The notes beneath the pieces were generated by a model, which worked only from the letters and a program-made list of their open reading frames with translations, was not told the origin of the DNA and ran no database searches. DNA of 51,110 nucleotides from Planctomycetota bacterium (GTDB taxonomy: Bacteria > Planctomycetota > Phycisphaerae > Phycisphaerales > SM1A02): contig VGYB01000012.1 of NCBI GenBank assembly GCA_016873115.1, positions 1 through 51,110 of the forward strand, given 5' to 3'. Each line of letters starts with the position of its first letter. Position 1 is the first letter of the stretch. Position numbers and translations under genes: made by a program. Below, one piece after another: positions 13,536-22,232 of this stretch.

Positions 13536-16367
13536 TCACGCCACGCCCACGGCAGCCGCATCGCGGTCGCTGAGCATGCCGCCATCGGAACGCTGACGCA
13601 CGGTGCCGTCGCGACGCCATGAGCGATCGCAGCGAGGCTCCTGGCGCAGATCGACGATCGACACCGTGCCTGGTCCGCCCAGCATGACGCGCGACACGCC
13701 GCAGAGATCGGCGAGGTCACTTTGGACCGACGCCAAGGCAGGGAGCGCACCGGGGAGTTCGGCGTCGATGCCGCTGCCGATCGCGACGCCCGCGTCGAGC
13801 GGATTCTCGATGCCCGCGGCCTTGGCCTCTTCGAGCGCCTTGAGGGCGCGTTCGCGCACGGCGAAGGCCGCATCCCACGCACCGTGGCGCGCCACCGTGC
13901 CGAGATCGACATGCCTCGAGGCCAGCACGCTCATTGCCGGTGAGCCTCCGTGCAGTGCGGTCCACGCCTCATCGGCCGTGTGCGGCAGGATCGGCGCGAG
14001 CAGCTGGCAGAGCACCGTCACGGCATCGTGCATGACCTGCTGCGTGCGGCGGCGGCGGGCGGCATCGCGCACATCGCAGTAGAGCCTGTCCTTGGTCGCG
14101 GCGCAGTAGATCGCGGAGAGCGTCTCGTTGCAGAAATCGAAGATCGCCACATGCGCGGCGCGGAAGTCGTACGCCGCGTAGGCGCCGCGCACCGTCGCCT
14201 GCAGCGCGGCGAGCTCGGCGAGCGCCCAGCCGTCGATCGACTCGGGCTCGACCGCAACCCGCTGGCCCGGCACGAAGCCCTCGAGGTTCGAGAGCAGGAA
14301 GCGGATCGTGTTGCGCACCTTGCGGTAGCTCTCGCCGGCGAGGCGGAAGTACTCGAGGTCGATCTTGATGTCGCCGTCGTATGGCACGCTGCTCACCCAC
14401 CACCGCGCGACATCGGCGCCGCAGTCCTTGAGCAGCACCGCCACATCGAGGGCATTGCCGAGGCTCTTGGACATCTTCAGGCCATCCTTGTCGACCAAGA
14501 AGCCGTGCGTCAGGAGCGTGCGGAAGGGCGGCTCGCCCGTGACCGCGAGCGCGGGCAGCAGCGAGAGCTGGAACCACCCGCGGTGCTGGTCGCTGCCTTC
14601 GAGGTAGAGCTCGCTCGGGAAGCCGATGCCGCGCGTGCGCAGGACCGAATGCCAGCTGCTGCCGGCCTCGAACCAGACATCGAAGATGTCGTTGCCCTTG
14701 GTGAGCGTGGACACCTCGAGGCCCGCAGGCGCATCGGCATCCTTCGCGGCGTCGTAGCCGGCCAGGAGGTCCTGCGCCGAGAGTTGGAACCAGGCATCGC
14801 TGCCCTTCTGCGCGAAGACCGCGGCGACCGCGCGGATGGTCGCCGCCGTCATGAACGCGCTGCCATCGGGGCGCAGGAACGCCGGGATCGGCAGGCCCCA
14901 CGACCGCTGACGGCTGATGCACCAGTCGGGGCGGTTCTCGAGCATGCCGCGCATGCGGTTGCGGCCCCAATCGGGCACGAAGGTGACCCGGTGCTCGACG
15001 GCATCGAGCGCGAGCTGGCGCAGCGTGCGGCCACCACGCTTGACAGGCCGGTCGACGCCGATGAACCACTGTTCGGTCGCGCGGAAGATGACCGGCGTCT
15101 TGCTCCGCCAGTCGTGCGGGTACGAGTGCGTGATCGTGTGGTCGAAGACCAGATGCCCGCTCTCGCGCAGGTGCTCGGTGACCTTGGCGTTGGCGTCCCA
15201 CACGCTCAGCCCGCGCAGCCACTCGGGCACGGTGTCGTCATAGGTGCCATCGTCGCGCACCGGGCAGTAGGTCGGCAGGCCTTCCTTGAGGCCCGTTCGG
15301 CAGTCCTCGGTGCCGTGGCCGGGTGCGGTGTGCACCAGACCCGTGCCATCCTCGAGCGTGACATACTCCGCCGCGACCACGCGTCCCGAACGCGCACAGA
15401 ACGGATGCCGATAGGCCAGGCCCACCAGCGCGGCACCATGGCACTCGGCGACCAGGCGGATCTTCTCGGCCTTGATCGTCGCGGCGACCTTCGGCCAGAG
15501 TTCCGCGGCGACGATGCTGAGCGCGCCGTCGTGCTCGACCAGCGCGTAGCGATGCCGCGGATGGCACGCGATCGCCAGGTTGGCCGGCAGCGTCCACGGC
15601 GTGGTCGTCCAGATCATCAGGCACGGGGTCTGGTCGATCTCGCAGCCGAAGACGCGCTCGGCGGCCTCGCGGTCCTCGAGCTCGAAATCCACATAGACCG
15701 AGAGATCCTGCCGGTCCTCGTATTCGAGTTCGGCCTCGGCGAGCGCCGTGCGGTTGGCGATCGACCAGTGCACCGGCTTCAGGTCGCGGTAGACGACCCC
15801 CTGCTCGACCATGCCTGCGAAGACCTCGAGCGTGGCGGCTTCGTACGCAGGCTGCATGGTGGCGTAGGGATGCGCGTAGTCGGCGAAGGTCAAGAGCCGC
15901 TGCATCTCCTCGCTCTGGAGCTTGGTGAACTTCTCGGCGTAGGCGGCGCACTCGCGACGGATCGCCATGCGGCGCACGTCGGGCGCGAGCGTCTCGAGCT
16001 TCTCGGCCTTGCCCCCCTTGACGATCTCGGTCATCACCTTGTGCTCGATGGGCAGGCCGTGGCAATCCCAGCCCGGCACATAGTGCACGCGGTGGCCCTC
16101 GAGGATGCGGCTGCGCACGACCAGATCCTTGAGGACCTTGTTCAGCATGTGGCCCACATGGATGTTGGCGTTGGCGTAGGGCGGGCCATCGTGGAAGACG
16201 AACGGCTCGGCGCCATCGCGCGCACCCATGATGCGATCGAAGGCGCCGCCTTCCTTCCACGCCTTGAGGGTCTGCGGCTCCGCCTGGGCCAGGTTCGCCT
16301 TCATCGCGAAGCCGGTCTTGGGCAGGTTCAGCGTGCTGCGGTAGTCACGGGCGGTCGATTCCGTCAT
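13536..16367 (-). CDS. ileS: isoleucyl-tRNA synthetase
   Basis: A 943-residue class I synthetase charging tRNA-Ile. PPYANANIHVGHMLNKVLKD (about residue 65) carries the HIGH-type motif. The CP1 editing domain has WTTTPWTLPANLA. LKMSKSLGNALD (about 630) is the KMSKS loop. An anticodon-binding domain follows. The C-terminus reads EPRCDRSWRRDGTVRQRSDG and ends AAVGVA; the usual four-cysteine zinc finger is reduced to one Cys. TAGGAT lies 9 nt before the ATG. A 902-codon antisense frame opposite it is a GC-content shadow. Confidence 0.96.
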   Translation of the reverse strand: MTESTARDYRSTLNLPKTGFAMKANLAQAEPQTLKAWKEGGAFDRIMGARDGAEPFVFHDGPPYANANIHVGHMLNKVLKDLVVRSRILEGHRVHYVPGWDCHGLPIEHKVMTEIVKGGKAEKLETLAPDVRRMAIRRECAAYAEKFTKLQSEEMQRLLTFADYAHPYATMQPAYEAATLEVFAGMVEQGVVYRDLKPVHWSIANRTALAEAELEYEDRQDLSVYVDFELEDREAAERVFGCEIDQTPCLMIWTTTPWTLPANLAIACHPRHRYALVEHDGALSIVAAELWPKVAATIKAEKIRLVAECHGAALVGLAYRHPFCARSGRVVAAEYVTLEDGTGLVHTAPGHGTEDCRTGLKEGLPTYCPVRDDGTYDDTVPEWLRGLSVWDANAKVTEHLRESGHLVFDHTITHSYPHDWRSKTPVIFRATEQWFIGVDRPVKRGGRTLRQLALDAVEHRVTFVPDWGRNRMRGMLENRPDWCISRQRSWGLPIPAFLRPDGSAFMTAATIRAVAAVFAQKGSDAWFQLSAQDLLAGYDAAKDADAPAGLEVSTLTKGNDIFDVWFEAGSSWHSVLRTRGIGFPSELYLEGSDQHRGWFQLSLLPALAVTGEPPFRTLLTHGFLVDKDGLKMSKSLGNALDVAVLLKDCGADVARWWVSSVPYDGDIKIDLEYFRLAGESYRKVRNTIRFLLSNLEGFVPGQRVAVEPESIDGWALAELAALQATVRGAYAAYDFRAAHVAIFDFCNETLSAIYCAATKDRLYCDVRDAARRRRTQQVMHDAVTVLCQLLAPILPHTADEAWTALHGGSPAMSVLASRHVDLGTVARHGAWDAAFAVRERALKALEEAKAAGIENPLDAGVAIGSGIDAELPGALPALASVQSDLADLCGVSRVMLGGPGTVSIVDLRQEPRCDRSWRRDGTVRQRSDGGMLSDRDAAAVGVA

Positions 16368-16376
16368 GGGACCGCG

Positions 16377-16382
16377 ATCCTA
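16377..16382 (-). promoter_or_regulatory. -10-like hexamer TAGGAT of ileS
   Basis: TAGGAT on the minus strand is 9 nt before the ileS ATG (16367), downstream of the 59-aa gene's stop (16395). Confidence 0.4.
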
Positions 16383-16394
16383 CCCCGGACGGGG

Positions 16395-16574
16395 TCACTC
16401 CTCGGGCTCGTCGCCCGGCTTGACCGCCTCGTCGAGGTACTCCTGGAACGCCGCCATGTTGTAGGAAAGGAAGCAGAAGACATGGTGAACCGTGAACCAC
16501 TCCAGATCCTTCGGGTCCTTGGGCACATCCTGGCGGATGCGATTGAGTTCAGCGAGCAGGCGTTCGGCCTTCAT
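16395..16574 (-). CDS. 59-aa hypothetical protein
   Basis: The protein starts MKAERLLAELNRIRQDVPKD and contains WFTVHHVFCFLSYNMAAFQE, ending in an acidic tail KPGDEPEE. It is small, soluble and helical, with no recognised family. The start is supported by TATCCT 7 nt upstream (16582-16587); the longer open frame to 16691 runs into the His-rich end of the ZIP gene region. It precedes ileS on the same strand. Confidence 0.6.
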   Translation of the reverse strand: MKAERLLAELNRIRQDVPKDPKDLEWFTVHHVFCFLSYNMAAFQEYLDEAVKPGDEPEE

Positions 16575-16608
16575 GGCCTGCAGGATAGACCGCTCACGCA
16601 GACTGGGC

Positions 16609-17559
16609 TCAGTGATCGTGGCCCTCGTGGCTGCCGTGATCGTGGCCCTCGTGGCTGACCGCCGCACCGTGGTCGTGATCGGCATGGCCATGCAGGGTGG
16701 ATTCGAGCCTGGACAAGCCCCAGGCCAGCAGGATGCCGCCCATGAGCGCAGCCGTCAGCTTGAGCCGGTCGTGCCGGTGGAACTGCACCTCGGGCAGCAG
16801 ATCACTGCACGCGATGCACAGGAAGACGCCCGCGCTGAAGGCCAGGGCGAGTGCAGTGACCTGCGGATCGTGACGCACCCCGGCCATGAAGAGGAACGCC
16901 CCCACAGGCATCACGAGCGAGAACAGCACCTGGATCACGAGAGCCTTGCCGGCATCCACGCGGTCCTGCCGCAGAAGCGTTGCCAAGGTCATCGCATCGA
17001 AGGGCTTGTGGGCCACGATCACGAGCAGCGTGCCGAGCCCTGCGAGCCAGCCAGCGCTCGATTCAGCCTGCACGCTGGCCGCAAGAGCCACGCCCTCCAT
17101 CAGGCTGTGCACCGTCAGGCCCAGAAGCGCGCCCATCCAGCCCAGACGGGGCGCACGAGTGTGCGCATCAGCGTGGGGGTGCGGCGCATGCTCATGCTCG
17201 TGATCACAGGTGTGCGCCACATGACCACAGCTGCCACCACGGCAGTCGCCGGCAACGGCGTGCTCGTGGGCATGGAACGGGGCGAAGCGCTCCAGCACAA
17301 AGAGCGCCATGAAGCCGATCACCGCCCAGAGCATGACCTCGTTGGCCGATGCGCCGCGGCCGTGGACCCCGAGCGCGTGCGGCAGCAGGTGGAAGAAGAC
17401 AATCCCCAGGATCATGCCGCTCACGGCACTCAGCACCATCTGCAGTGGCGTATGGGCCAAACGACGGGTCCCGATCCACGCCCCGAGCAGGCTCGCTGCA
17501 ACGACAAGCGCAGCCTCGACGGCGAGCACGGTGGATGGGGCGGCAGCGAGTGTCGGCAT
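16609..17559 (-). CDS. ZIP-family divalent metal transporter with histidine-rich loop and tail
   Basis: A 316-residue inner-membrane protein with about eight hydrophobic segments. Conserved ZIP features include FFHLLPHALG near residue 48 and LGLTVHSLMEGVALAASV (HS/N-xxEG metal-site helix) with a later HKPFDAM. The cytoplasmic-loop region is His-rich (HTCDHEHEHAPHPHADAH), and the C-terminus repeats HEGHDHGSHEGHDH. It most likely imports Zn or related metals. The start at 17559 (MPTLAAAPSTVLAVEAALVV) sits just downstream of the tRNA-Ala hairpin. Confidence 0.82.
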   Translation of the reverse strand: MPTLAAAPSTVLAVEAALVVAASLLGAWIGTRRLAHTPLQMVLSAVSGMILGIVFFHLLPHALGVHGRGASANEVMLWAVIGFMALFVLERFAPFHAHEHAVAGDCRGGSCGHVAHTCDHEHEHAPHPHADAHTRAPRLGWMGALLGLTVHSLMEGVALAASVQAESSAGWLAGLGTLLVIVAHKPFDAMTLATLLRQDRVDAGKALVIQVLFSLVMPVGAFLFMAGVRHDPQVTALALAFSAGVFLCIACSDLLPEVQFHRHDRLKLTAALMGGILLAWGLSRLESTLHGHADHDHGAAVSHEGHDHGSHEGHDH

Positions 17560-17586
17560 GGGGACTTCCGAGGGCACTTCCGGAAC

Positions 17587-17617
17587 GACTCGGGCGCCGC
17601 AGAGCGACGCCCGAGTC
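17587..17617 (-). terminator. hairpin downstream of tRNA-Ala
   Basis: GACTCGGGCG and CGCCCGAGTC form a perfect 10-bp stem with an 11-nt apical region that can add three more pairs (CGC/GCG). It starts 4 nt after the tRNA 3' end on the minus strand and 28 bp before the ZIP start codon. A U-tract is poor (GTTCCGG follows). Confidence 0.5.
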
Positions 17618-17620
17618 AAG

Positions 17621-17693
17621 TGGACTGGATGAGACTCGAACTCACAACCTCCTCGATGCGACCGAGGCGCTCTACCAATTGAGCTACCAGCCC
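17621..17693 (-). tRNA. tRNA-Ala (anticodon CGC)
   Basis: A 73-nt cloverleaf. Acceptor GGGCTGG/CCAGTCC with the G3-U70 pair that specifies alanine, D-arm GCTC-AATTGGTA-GAGC, anticodon stem CCTCG/CGAGG with loop GTCGCAT (anticodon CGC, unusual G at 32), variable loop AGGTT, T-arm GTGAG-TTCGAGT-CTCAT, discriminator A. CCA is not encoded. Confidence 0.93.
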
Positions 17694-17778
17694 AGCGGGG
17701 CGGGAAGTATAACGGGATCGGCCCCACCAAGACGCTGCAATAACCCCCCTGGAGCACGGAACGCGAGCAGCCAGCCGC

Positions 17779-17784
17779 TACCCT
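17779..17784 (+). promoter_or_regulatory. -10-like hexamer TACCCT of mutS
   Basis: TACCCT precedes the ATG at 17801 by 16 nt. It lies directly before an upstream in-frame TTG (17786), which makes that TTG an unlikely start. Confidence 0.4.
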
Positions 17785-17800
17785 CTTGTGCGTGGAGAAG

Positions 17801-20404
17801 ATGGCACCCCAGGCACCTGCGCCGAACCGCGACACGCCCGCCATGCGGCAGCACGCTCACTTCAAGGCGCGCTATCCCGACTGCCTGCTCTTCTTCCGCA
17901 TGGGGGACTTCTACGAGCTCTTCGACGACGACGCCGTGACCGCGCACCAGGCGCTCGGCATCACGCTCACCGAGCGCACCAGCGGGATACCGATGGCTGG
18001 TGTCCCCTTCCACAGCGCCGAGACCTACCTGCGCCGGCTCGTCGAGGCTGGCTTCCGCGTGGCCGTGTGCGAGCAGGTCCAGGATCCGAAGGAAGCCAAG
18101 GGCGTGGTCGAGCGCGATGTGCGGCGTGTGATCACACCGGGCACGCGCGTGGACGAGAGCCTGCTCGACGACGGCACCAGCAACCGCATGGCCGCCCTCT
18201 GCATGCAGGGCGCGACGGCAGCGATCGCCGCGGTCGAACTCTCGACCGGCGAGTTCTCGCTGCGGATCGTCCCCGTCGGGCATGTGGCCGACGACCTGCT
18301 GCGGCTGGGCGTTGCTGAACTGCTCATCGAGGAAGCCGATGACGAATCCACGCGCGAACGGCTGTCCGCGATGGTCCGCGTCATCGGCGCTGCACGGACG
18401 GAACGCCCCGGTTGGTACTTCCGCGCCAAGGAAGCCGCGGAGGCGTTGTGCGCGCACTACCGCACCGGGACGCTGGCGGGCTTCGGTCTTGATGCGGATG
18501 GTGCCCCGGCGCGCGCGGCGGGTGCGCTGCTGCGCTATCTCCACGAGGCGCAGGGTCCCGAGTCGCTCCGCCATCTCCGGGCGCCGTCGATCGTGGAGTC
18601 GGATGCCGTGCTTGCCATCGATGCCACGAGCCTCCGGAGCCTGGAACTCGAGCGCACCGCGCGATCGGGCCAGACCGCCGGCAGCCTGGTCCACTCGATG
18701 CAGCGATGCCGGACAGGCATGGGCCGGCGGCTCCTGAGGGACTGGCTCTGCGCCCCGCTCGCCCGGCGAGCGCCGATCGCCCTGCGGCTCGATGCCGTGG
18801 CGGCGCTCGCCCAGGATGCGCGCGCCAGGGCCGTGCTTGGCGAGGCGCTCGATGGCGTACAGGACATCGCTCGCATGCACGCACGCATCGCCATGGGCCG
18901 CGCCACGCCTCGCGACCTGGCGGCACTTGCGCGATCGCTTGCACGCTGCAGCGAGATCGCGGTCGCGTGTGCGGGTACGCCAGCCCTCCTGCCGTTCGCG
19001 CAGCCGATGACCGATGCCCTGCCGGCAGTGCACGATCTGGCGATCCGGCTTGCGGCGCAGTGCGTGGACACGCCGCCATCGCACCTTCGCGAGGGCGGGC
19101 TCTGGCTCGATGGCATCGATGGCGAACTCGATGAAGCACGGCTCCTGCAACGCGATGCCAACGCGTGGCTGGCGCGATACCAAGCCGAGCTCATCGAGCG
19201 CTCGGGGATCGACACGCTCAAGACCGGCTACAACCGGGTGTTCGGCTACTACATCGAGTTGTCATCGGCGCAGGCCGGGCGTGCGCCGGAGTGGCTGATC
19301 CGCAAGCAGACGCTGCGCAACGCCGAGCGCTACACGACCCCCGAGCTCAAGGAGTTCGAGCACAGGGTGCTCACGGCCGAGGCCCGTGCCATCGAGCGCG
19401 AACAACGACTGTTTGCGGAGGCGTGCACGATGCTGGCGGAGCATGGTGCGGCGATCGCGATCATCGCCGAGTCGATCGCTGCGCTCGATGTGCTGCGCTC
19501 GTTCGCGGCGGTGGCGACCGAGTCGGGTTGGACCAGACCGGAACTCGTCGACGGCACCGTGCTGAGCATCGACCAGGGCCGCCACCCTGTCCTGGAGGGC
19601 GTGCTCCGTGAGCGCTTCGTGCCCAACGACTGCCGGCTCGGGCACGATGGCGGCGCGCGACTGGCGCTGATCACCGGTCCCAACATGGCGGGCAAGAGCA
19701 CCTACATCCGTCAGTGCGCGCTCATCGCGCTGCTGGCGCATGCGGGCAGCTTCGTCCCCGCCCATCGGGCGGTCGTCGGGCTCGCCGATCGCCTCTTCAC
19801 ACGCATCGGTGCGAGCGATGAGCTCCACTCGGGCCAGAGCACCTTCATGGTCGAGATGACCGAGACGGCGGCGATCCTGAACGCCGCCACCGGCCGGAGC
19901 CTCGTGATCCTTGATGAGATCGGCCGGGGCACGAGCACGCTCGATGGGCTGAGCCTGGCCTGGGCGATCACGGAAGCGTTGGCGGATCGCGGCTGCCGCA
20001 CCCTGTTCGCCACGCACTACCACGAGATCACCTCGCTCGCGGATGAGCGCAGCGACATCACCAACCTGCATGTCGCCGTGAGGGAGTGGAAGGACGAGAT
20101 CGTCTTCCTGCACCGGATCGAGCCGGGCCGGACCGATCGCAGCTACGGGATCCATGTTGCGCAACTCGCAGGCGTGCCGCGCCCCACGGTTGAGCGGGCC
20201 CGTGCGATCCTTGCCGCCCTCGAGGCGGGGCACGCTGCCCCGATCCGACCCGAGGCAGCCGCCCAAGGCGAGCAACTCTCGCTCTTCACCCAGTACCTGC
20301 CGCATCCGGCGCTCGATCGCCTGCGTGGGATCGATCTCGATCGTCTGACGCCACTGCAGGCCTTTGACCTGCTGCGCGACCTGCAGCGCGATTCACGCGG
20401 CTAG
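17801..20404 (+). CDS. mutS: DNA mismatch repair protein MutS
   Basis: An 867-residue mismatch-recognition ATPase. The N-terminus has the mismatch-binding FRMGDFYELFDDDA motif (Phe-x-Glu wedge). Connector, lever and clamp domains follow (TGYNRVFGYYIELS). The ATPase has Walker A ITGPNMAGKSTYIRQ (about residue 625), GASDELHSGQSTFMVEM and Walker B LVILDEIGRGTSTLDG (about 700). The C-terminus has LSLFTQYLPHPALDRL. The ATG at 17801 with a nearby GGAG is preferred over the TTG at 17786. No mutL is seen here. Confidence 0.97.
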   Translation: MAPQAPAPNRDTPAMRQHAHFKARYPDCLLFFRMGDFYELFDDDAVTAHQALGITLTERTSGIPMAGVPFHSAETYLRRLVEAGFRVAVCEQVQDPKEAKGVVERDVRRVITPGTRVDESLLDDGTSNRMAALCMQGATAAIAAVELSTGEFSLRIVPVGHVADDLLRLGVAELLIEEADDESTRERLSAMVRVIGAARTERPGWYFRAKEAAEALCAHYRTGTLAGFGLDADGAPARAAGALLRYLHEAQGPESLRHLRAPSIVESDAVLAIDATSLRSLELERTARSGQTAGSLVHSMQRCRTGMGRRLLRDWLCAPLARRAPIALRLDAVAALAQDARARAVLGEALDGVQDIARMHARIAMGRATPRDLAALARSLARCSEIAVACAGTPALLPFAQPMTDALPAVHDLAIRLAAQCVDTPPSHLREGGLWLDGIDGELDEARLLQRDANAWLARYQAELIERSGIDTLKTGYNRVFGYYIELSSAQAGRAPEWLIRKQTLRNAERYTTPELKEFEHRVLTAEARAIEREQRLFAEACTMLAEHGAAIAIIAESIAALDVLRSFAAVATESGWTRPELVDGTVLSIDQGRHPVLEGVLRERFVPNDCRLGHDGGARLALITGPNMAGKSTYIRQCALIALLAHAGSFVPAHRAVVGLADRLFTRIGASDELHSGQSTFMVEMTETAAILNAATGRSLVILDEIGRGTSTLDGLSLAWAITEALADRGCRTLFATHYHEITSLADERSDITNLHVAVREWKDEIVFLHRIEPGRTDRSYGIHVAQLAGVPRPTVERARAILAALEAGHAAPIRPEAAAQGEQLSLFTQYLPHPALDRLRGIDLDRLTPLQAFDLLRDLQRDSRG

Positions 20405-20413
20405 GCTTCCCCC

Positions 20414-20980
20414 ATGATCGATCCACCCTTCCTGCGTTCGAAGCACGGTGCCGGTGCGCCATACGGCGACTATGTCCGGTCGAGCCCGCAGCACGAGGCC
20501 GCCTGGCGCTCCGTCGAGGCGCGCGTGAAGCTCTCCGAGGCGCAGCGTGCCCTCGTCGGTGGCTTCACCCGGCGGATCAACATGATCTGCCTGAGCGGCA
20601 TGTGGTGCGGCGACTGCTCGGCGCAAGGCCCGATGCTGCATGCGATCGCCGCGGCATCGCCAATGGTCGATCTGCGCTGGCTCGACCGTGATGTGCACGC
20701 CGATCTCTCCAATCAGGTGCGGATCTGCGGCGGGCTCAGGGTGCCCACGGTGATCTTCGCGAACGAGGACTTCGAGTTCCTGTCGCTGCAGGGCGATCGC
20801 ACGCTGTCGCGTTACCGCGCCATCGCGGCGCGCCAGTTCGGCGCCAGCTGCCCCCTGCCCGGTGCTCGCGTGGCCGATGATGAACTCGCGGCCACGCTCC
20901 AGGACTGGGTCGATGAGTTCGAGCGCGCGCACCTGATCGCGCGCCTGAGCCCGCGCCTGCGGTCCAAGCACGGCGACTGA
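20414..20980 (+). CDS. thioredoxin-fold protein with WCGDC active site
   Basis: A 188-residue cytoplasmic protein. NMICLSGMWCGDCSAQGPML (about residue 56) carries a redox-type CxxC at the expected helix start. LRVPTVIFANEDFEFLSLQG supplies the cis-Pro region of the thioredoxin fold. No signal peptide. It starts 10 bp after mutS, with TAGGCT 6 nt before the ATG overlapping the mutS stop codon, so it may have its own promoter as well as read-through. Substrate unknown; resembles thioredoxin-family thiol-disulfide proteins of the YbbN/ResA-like size range without a clear subfamily. Confidence 0.75.
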   Translation: MIDPPFLRSKHGAGAPYGDYVRSSPQHEAAWRSVEARVKLSEAQRALVGGFTRRINMICLSGMWCGDCSAQGPMLHAIAAASPMVDLRWLDRDVHADLSNQVRICGGLRVPTVIFANEDFEFLSLQGDRTLSRYRAIAARQFGASCPLPGARVADDELAATLQDWVDEFERAHLIARLSPRLRSKHGD

Positions 20981-20988
20981 CCGCGCGG

Positions 20989-22194
20989 TCAGCGCAGCTT
21001 CAGGGTCACCAGCGCGATCACCACGGCGACGGCGCTCACGATGTAGGAGCGCGTGACGATCTGCGTCTCGGCCCACCCCCGCATGTGCAAGCCGTGGTGG
21101 ATCGGCGTGCCCGGGAAGATCCGGCGTCCTGTCCCGTACTTGCGCTTGGTCCACTTGAACCAGCTGACCTGGATCATCACCGTCGAGACTTCGATGACAT
21201 AGACCGCGCCGATGACCGGCAGCAGCAGCTCGTTGCGGGTCACGACACCGATCAATCCCATGAGCGCACCGAGTGCAAGCGAGCCGGTGTCGCCCATGAA
21301 GACCCTCGCGGGGGGGGCGTTGAACCAGAGGAATCCCAGCGTGGCTCCCGCCATCGACCCTGCGAGCACCATGAGCTCCGCCGACCCCGGCACATAGGGC
21401 ACCAGCAGGAAGTAGGCCGTGTTCGCGTGACCCGAGATGTAGGCCAGCACCATGAGCGCGAAGCTCGTGATGACCATGTTGCCGCCCGCGAGCCCATCCA
21501 TGCCATCCGTGATGTTCACGGCATTCGAGAAGCCGGTCATGAAGAACGCGCAGAGCACGGCAAATGCTCCTGTGCCCAGCACGATCACGCTCGGTGCCAG
21601 ATCCAGGCGCAGGCCCACGAAGTCCTTGATGGCCGTCGGCGGATAGGTCCGCTGCAGCGGCAGGTTGAGCACATGCGCATCGGGCAGCTTCGCGGCCTTG
21701 TAGACGAAGTAGCCCACGACCAGGCCGAGCCCGATCTGGAAGACCAGCTTCTCCCAGCTGTACAGGCCATCGCGCGAGCCGGGCTTGCGCCGGCTCGAGG
21801 TCAGCTTGAGCCAGTCATCGATCGCACCCACGCCGCTCATCCACACCAGCACGATCAGTGAAATCTGGATGTAGCGGTTGAACCAGACATCGGCCAGGAG
21901 CGCCGTGGTCACCAGAATGCTTCCGCACAGGAAGATCCCCCCCATCGTCGGCACGCCGCTGCGTCCCTGCATCAGGCGATTGATCTCCTCGTGTCCGAAC
22001 TCGGCGGTGTCGCCGATCTTCTTTCGCTGCAGCCAGGCGATCACGCTCGGCCCCTGCCAGAGCGCGAGCGAGAAGGAGACCAGCACTGCGGCGAAGGCGC
22101 GGAACTCGACCTGCCACATGATGCCGACGATCCAGCGCAGGAGGGGGATCGAGTCGAGCTTGTCCTGGAATTCAACGACGATGTTGTAGAGCAT
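20989..22194 (-). CDS. mraY: phospho-N-acetylmuramoyl-pentapeptide-transferase
   Basis: MraY makes lipid I from UDP-MurNAc-pentapeptide and undecaprenyl phosphate in the inner membrane. The 401-residue protein has about ten hydrophobic segments, GAIDDWLKLT (catalytic Asp pair), NITDGMDGLAGG and APPARVFMGDTGSLALGA. The usual PIHHHxxxxGW motif reads PIHHGLHMRGW, with the third His replaced by Gly. Start MLYNIVVEFQ at 22194 is 38 bp after murF. Last gene of the def-to-mraY operon; murD, ftsW and murG do not follow. Confidence 0.95.
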   Translation of the reverse strand: MLYNIVVEFQDKLDSIPLLRWIVGIMWQVEFRAFAAVLVSFSLALWQGPSVIAWLQRKKIGDTAEFGHEEINRLMQGRSGVPTMGGIFLCGSILVTTALLADVWFNRYIQISLIVLVWMSGVGAIDDWLKLTSSRRKPGSRDGLYSWEKLVFQIGLGLVVGYFVYKAAKLPDAHVLNLPLQRTYPPTAIKDFVGLRLDLAPSVIVLGTGAFAVLCAFFMTGFSNAVNITDGMDGLAGGNMVITSFALMVLAYISGHANTAYFLLVPYVPGSAELMVLAGSMAGATLGFLWFNAPPARVFMGDTGSLALGALMGLIGVVTRNELLLPVIGAVYVIEVSTVMIQVSWFKWTKRKYGTGRRIFPGTPIHHGLHMRGWAETQIVTRSYIVSAVAVVIALVTLKLR

Positions 22195-22232
22195 GCCCTG
22201 TCCCTGACCCGACCCGCGGGCCGATCCTCCGT

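Noticed and set aside
13950-16658. 902-codon plus-strand open frame opposite ileS
   Set aside because: It lies antisense to a clear ileS; the composition (RDRRADGRR, repeated Val/Glu/Arg runs) is that of a GC-rich shadow frame and no domain is seen.
17786-17800. TTG start of mutS five codons upstream
   Set aside because: It directly follows the TACCCT hexamer, so it would lie at or before the transcription start; the ATG at 17801 fits better.
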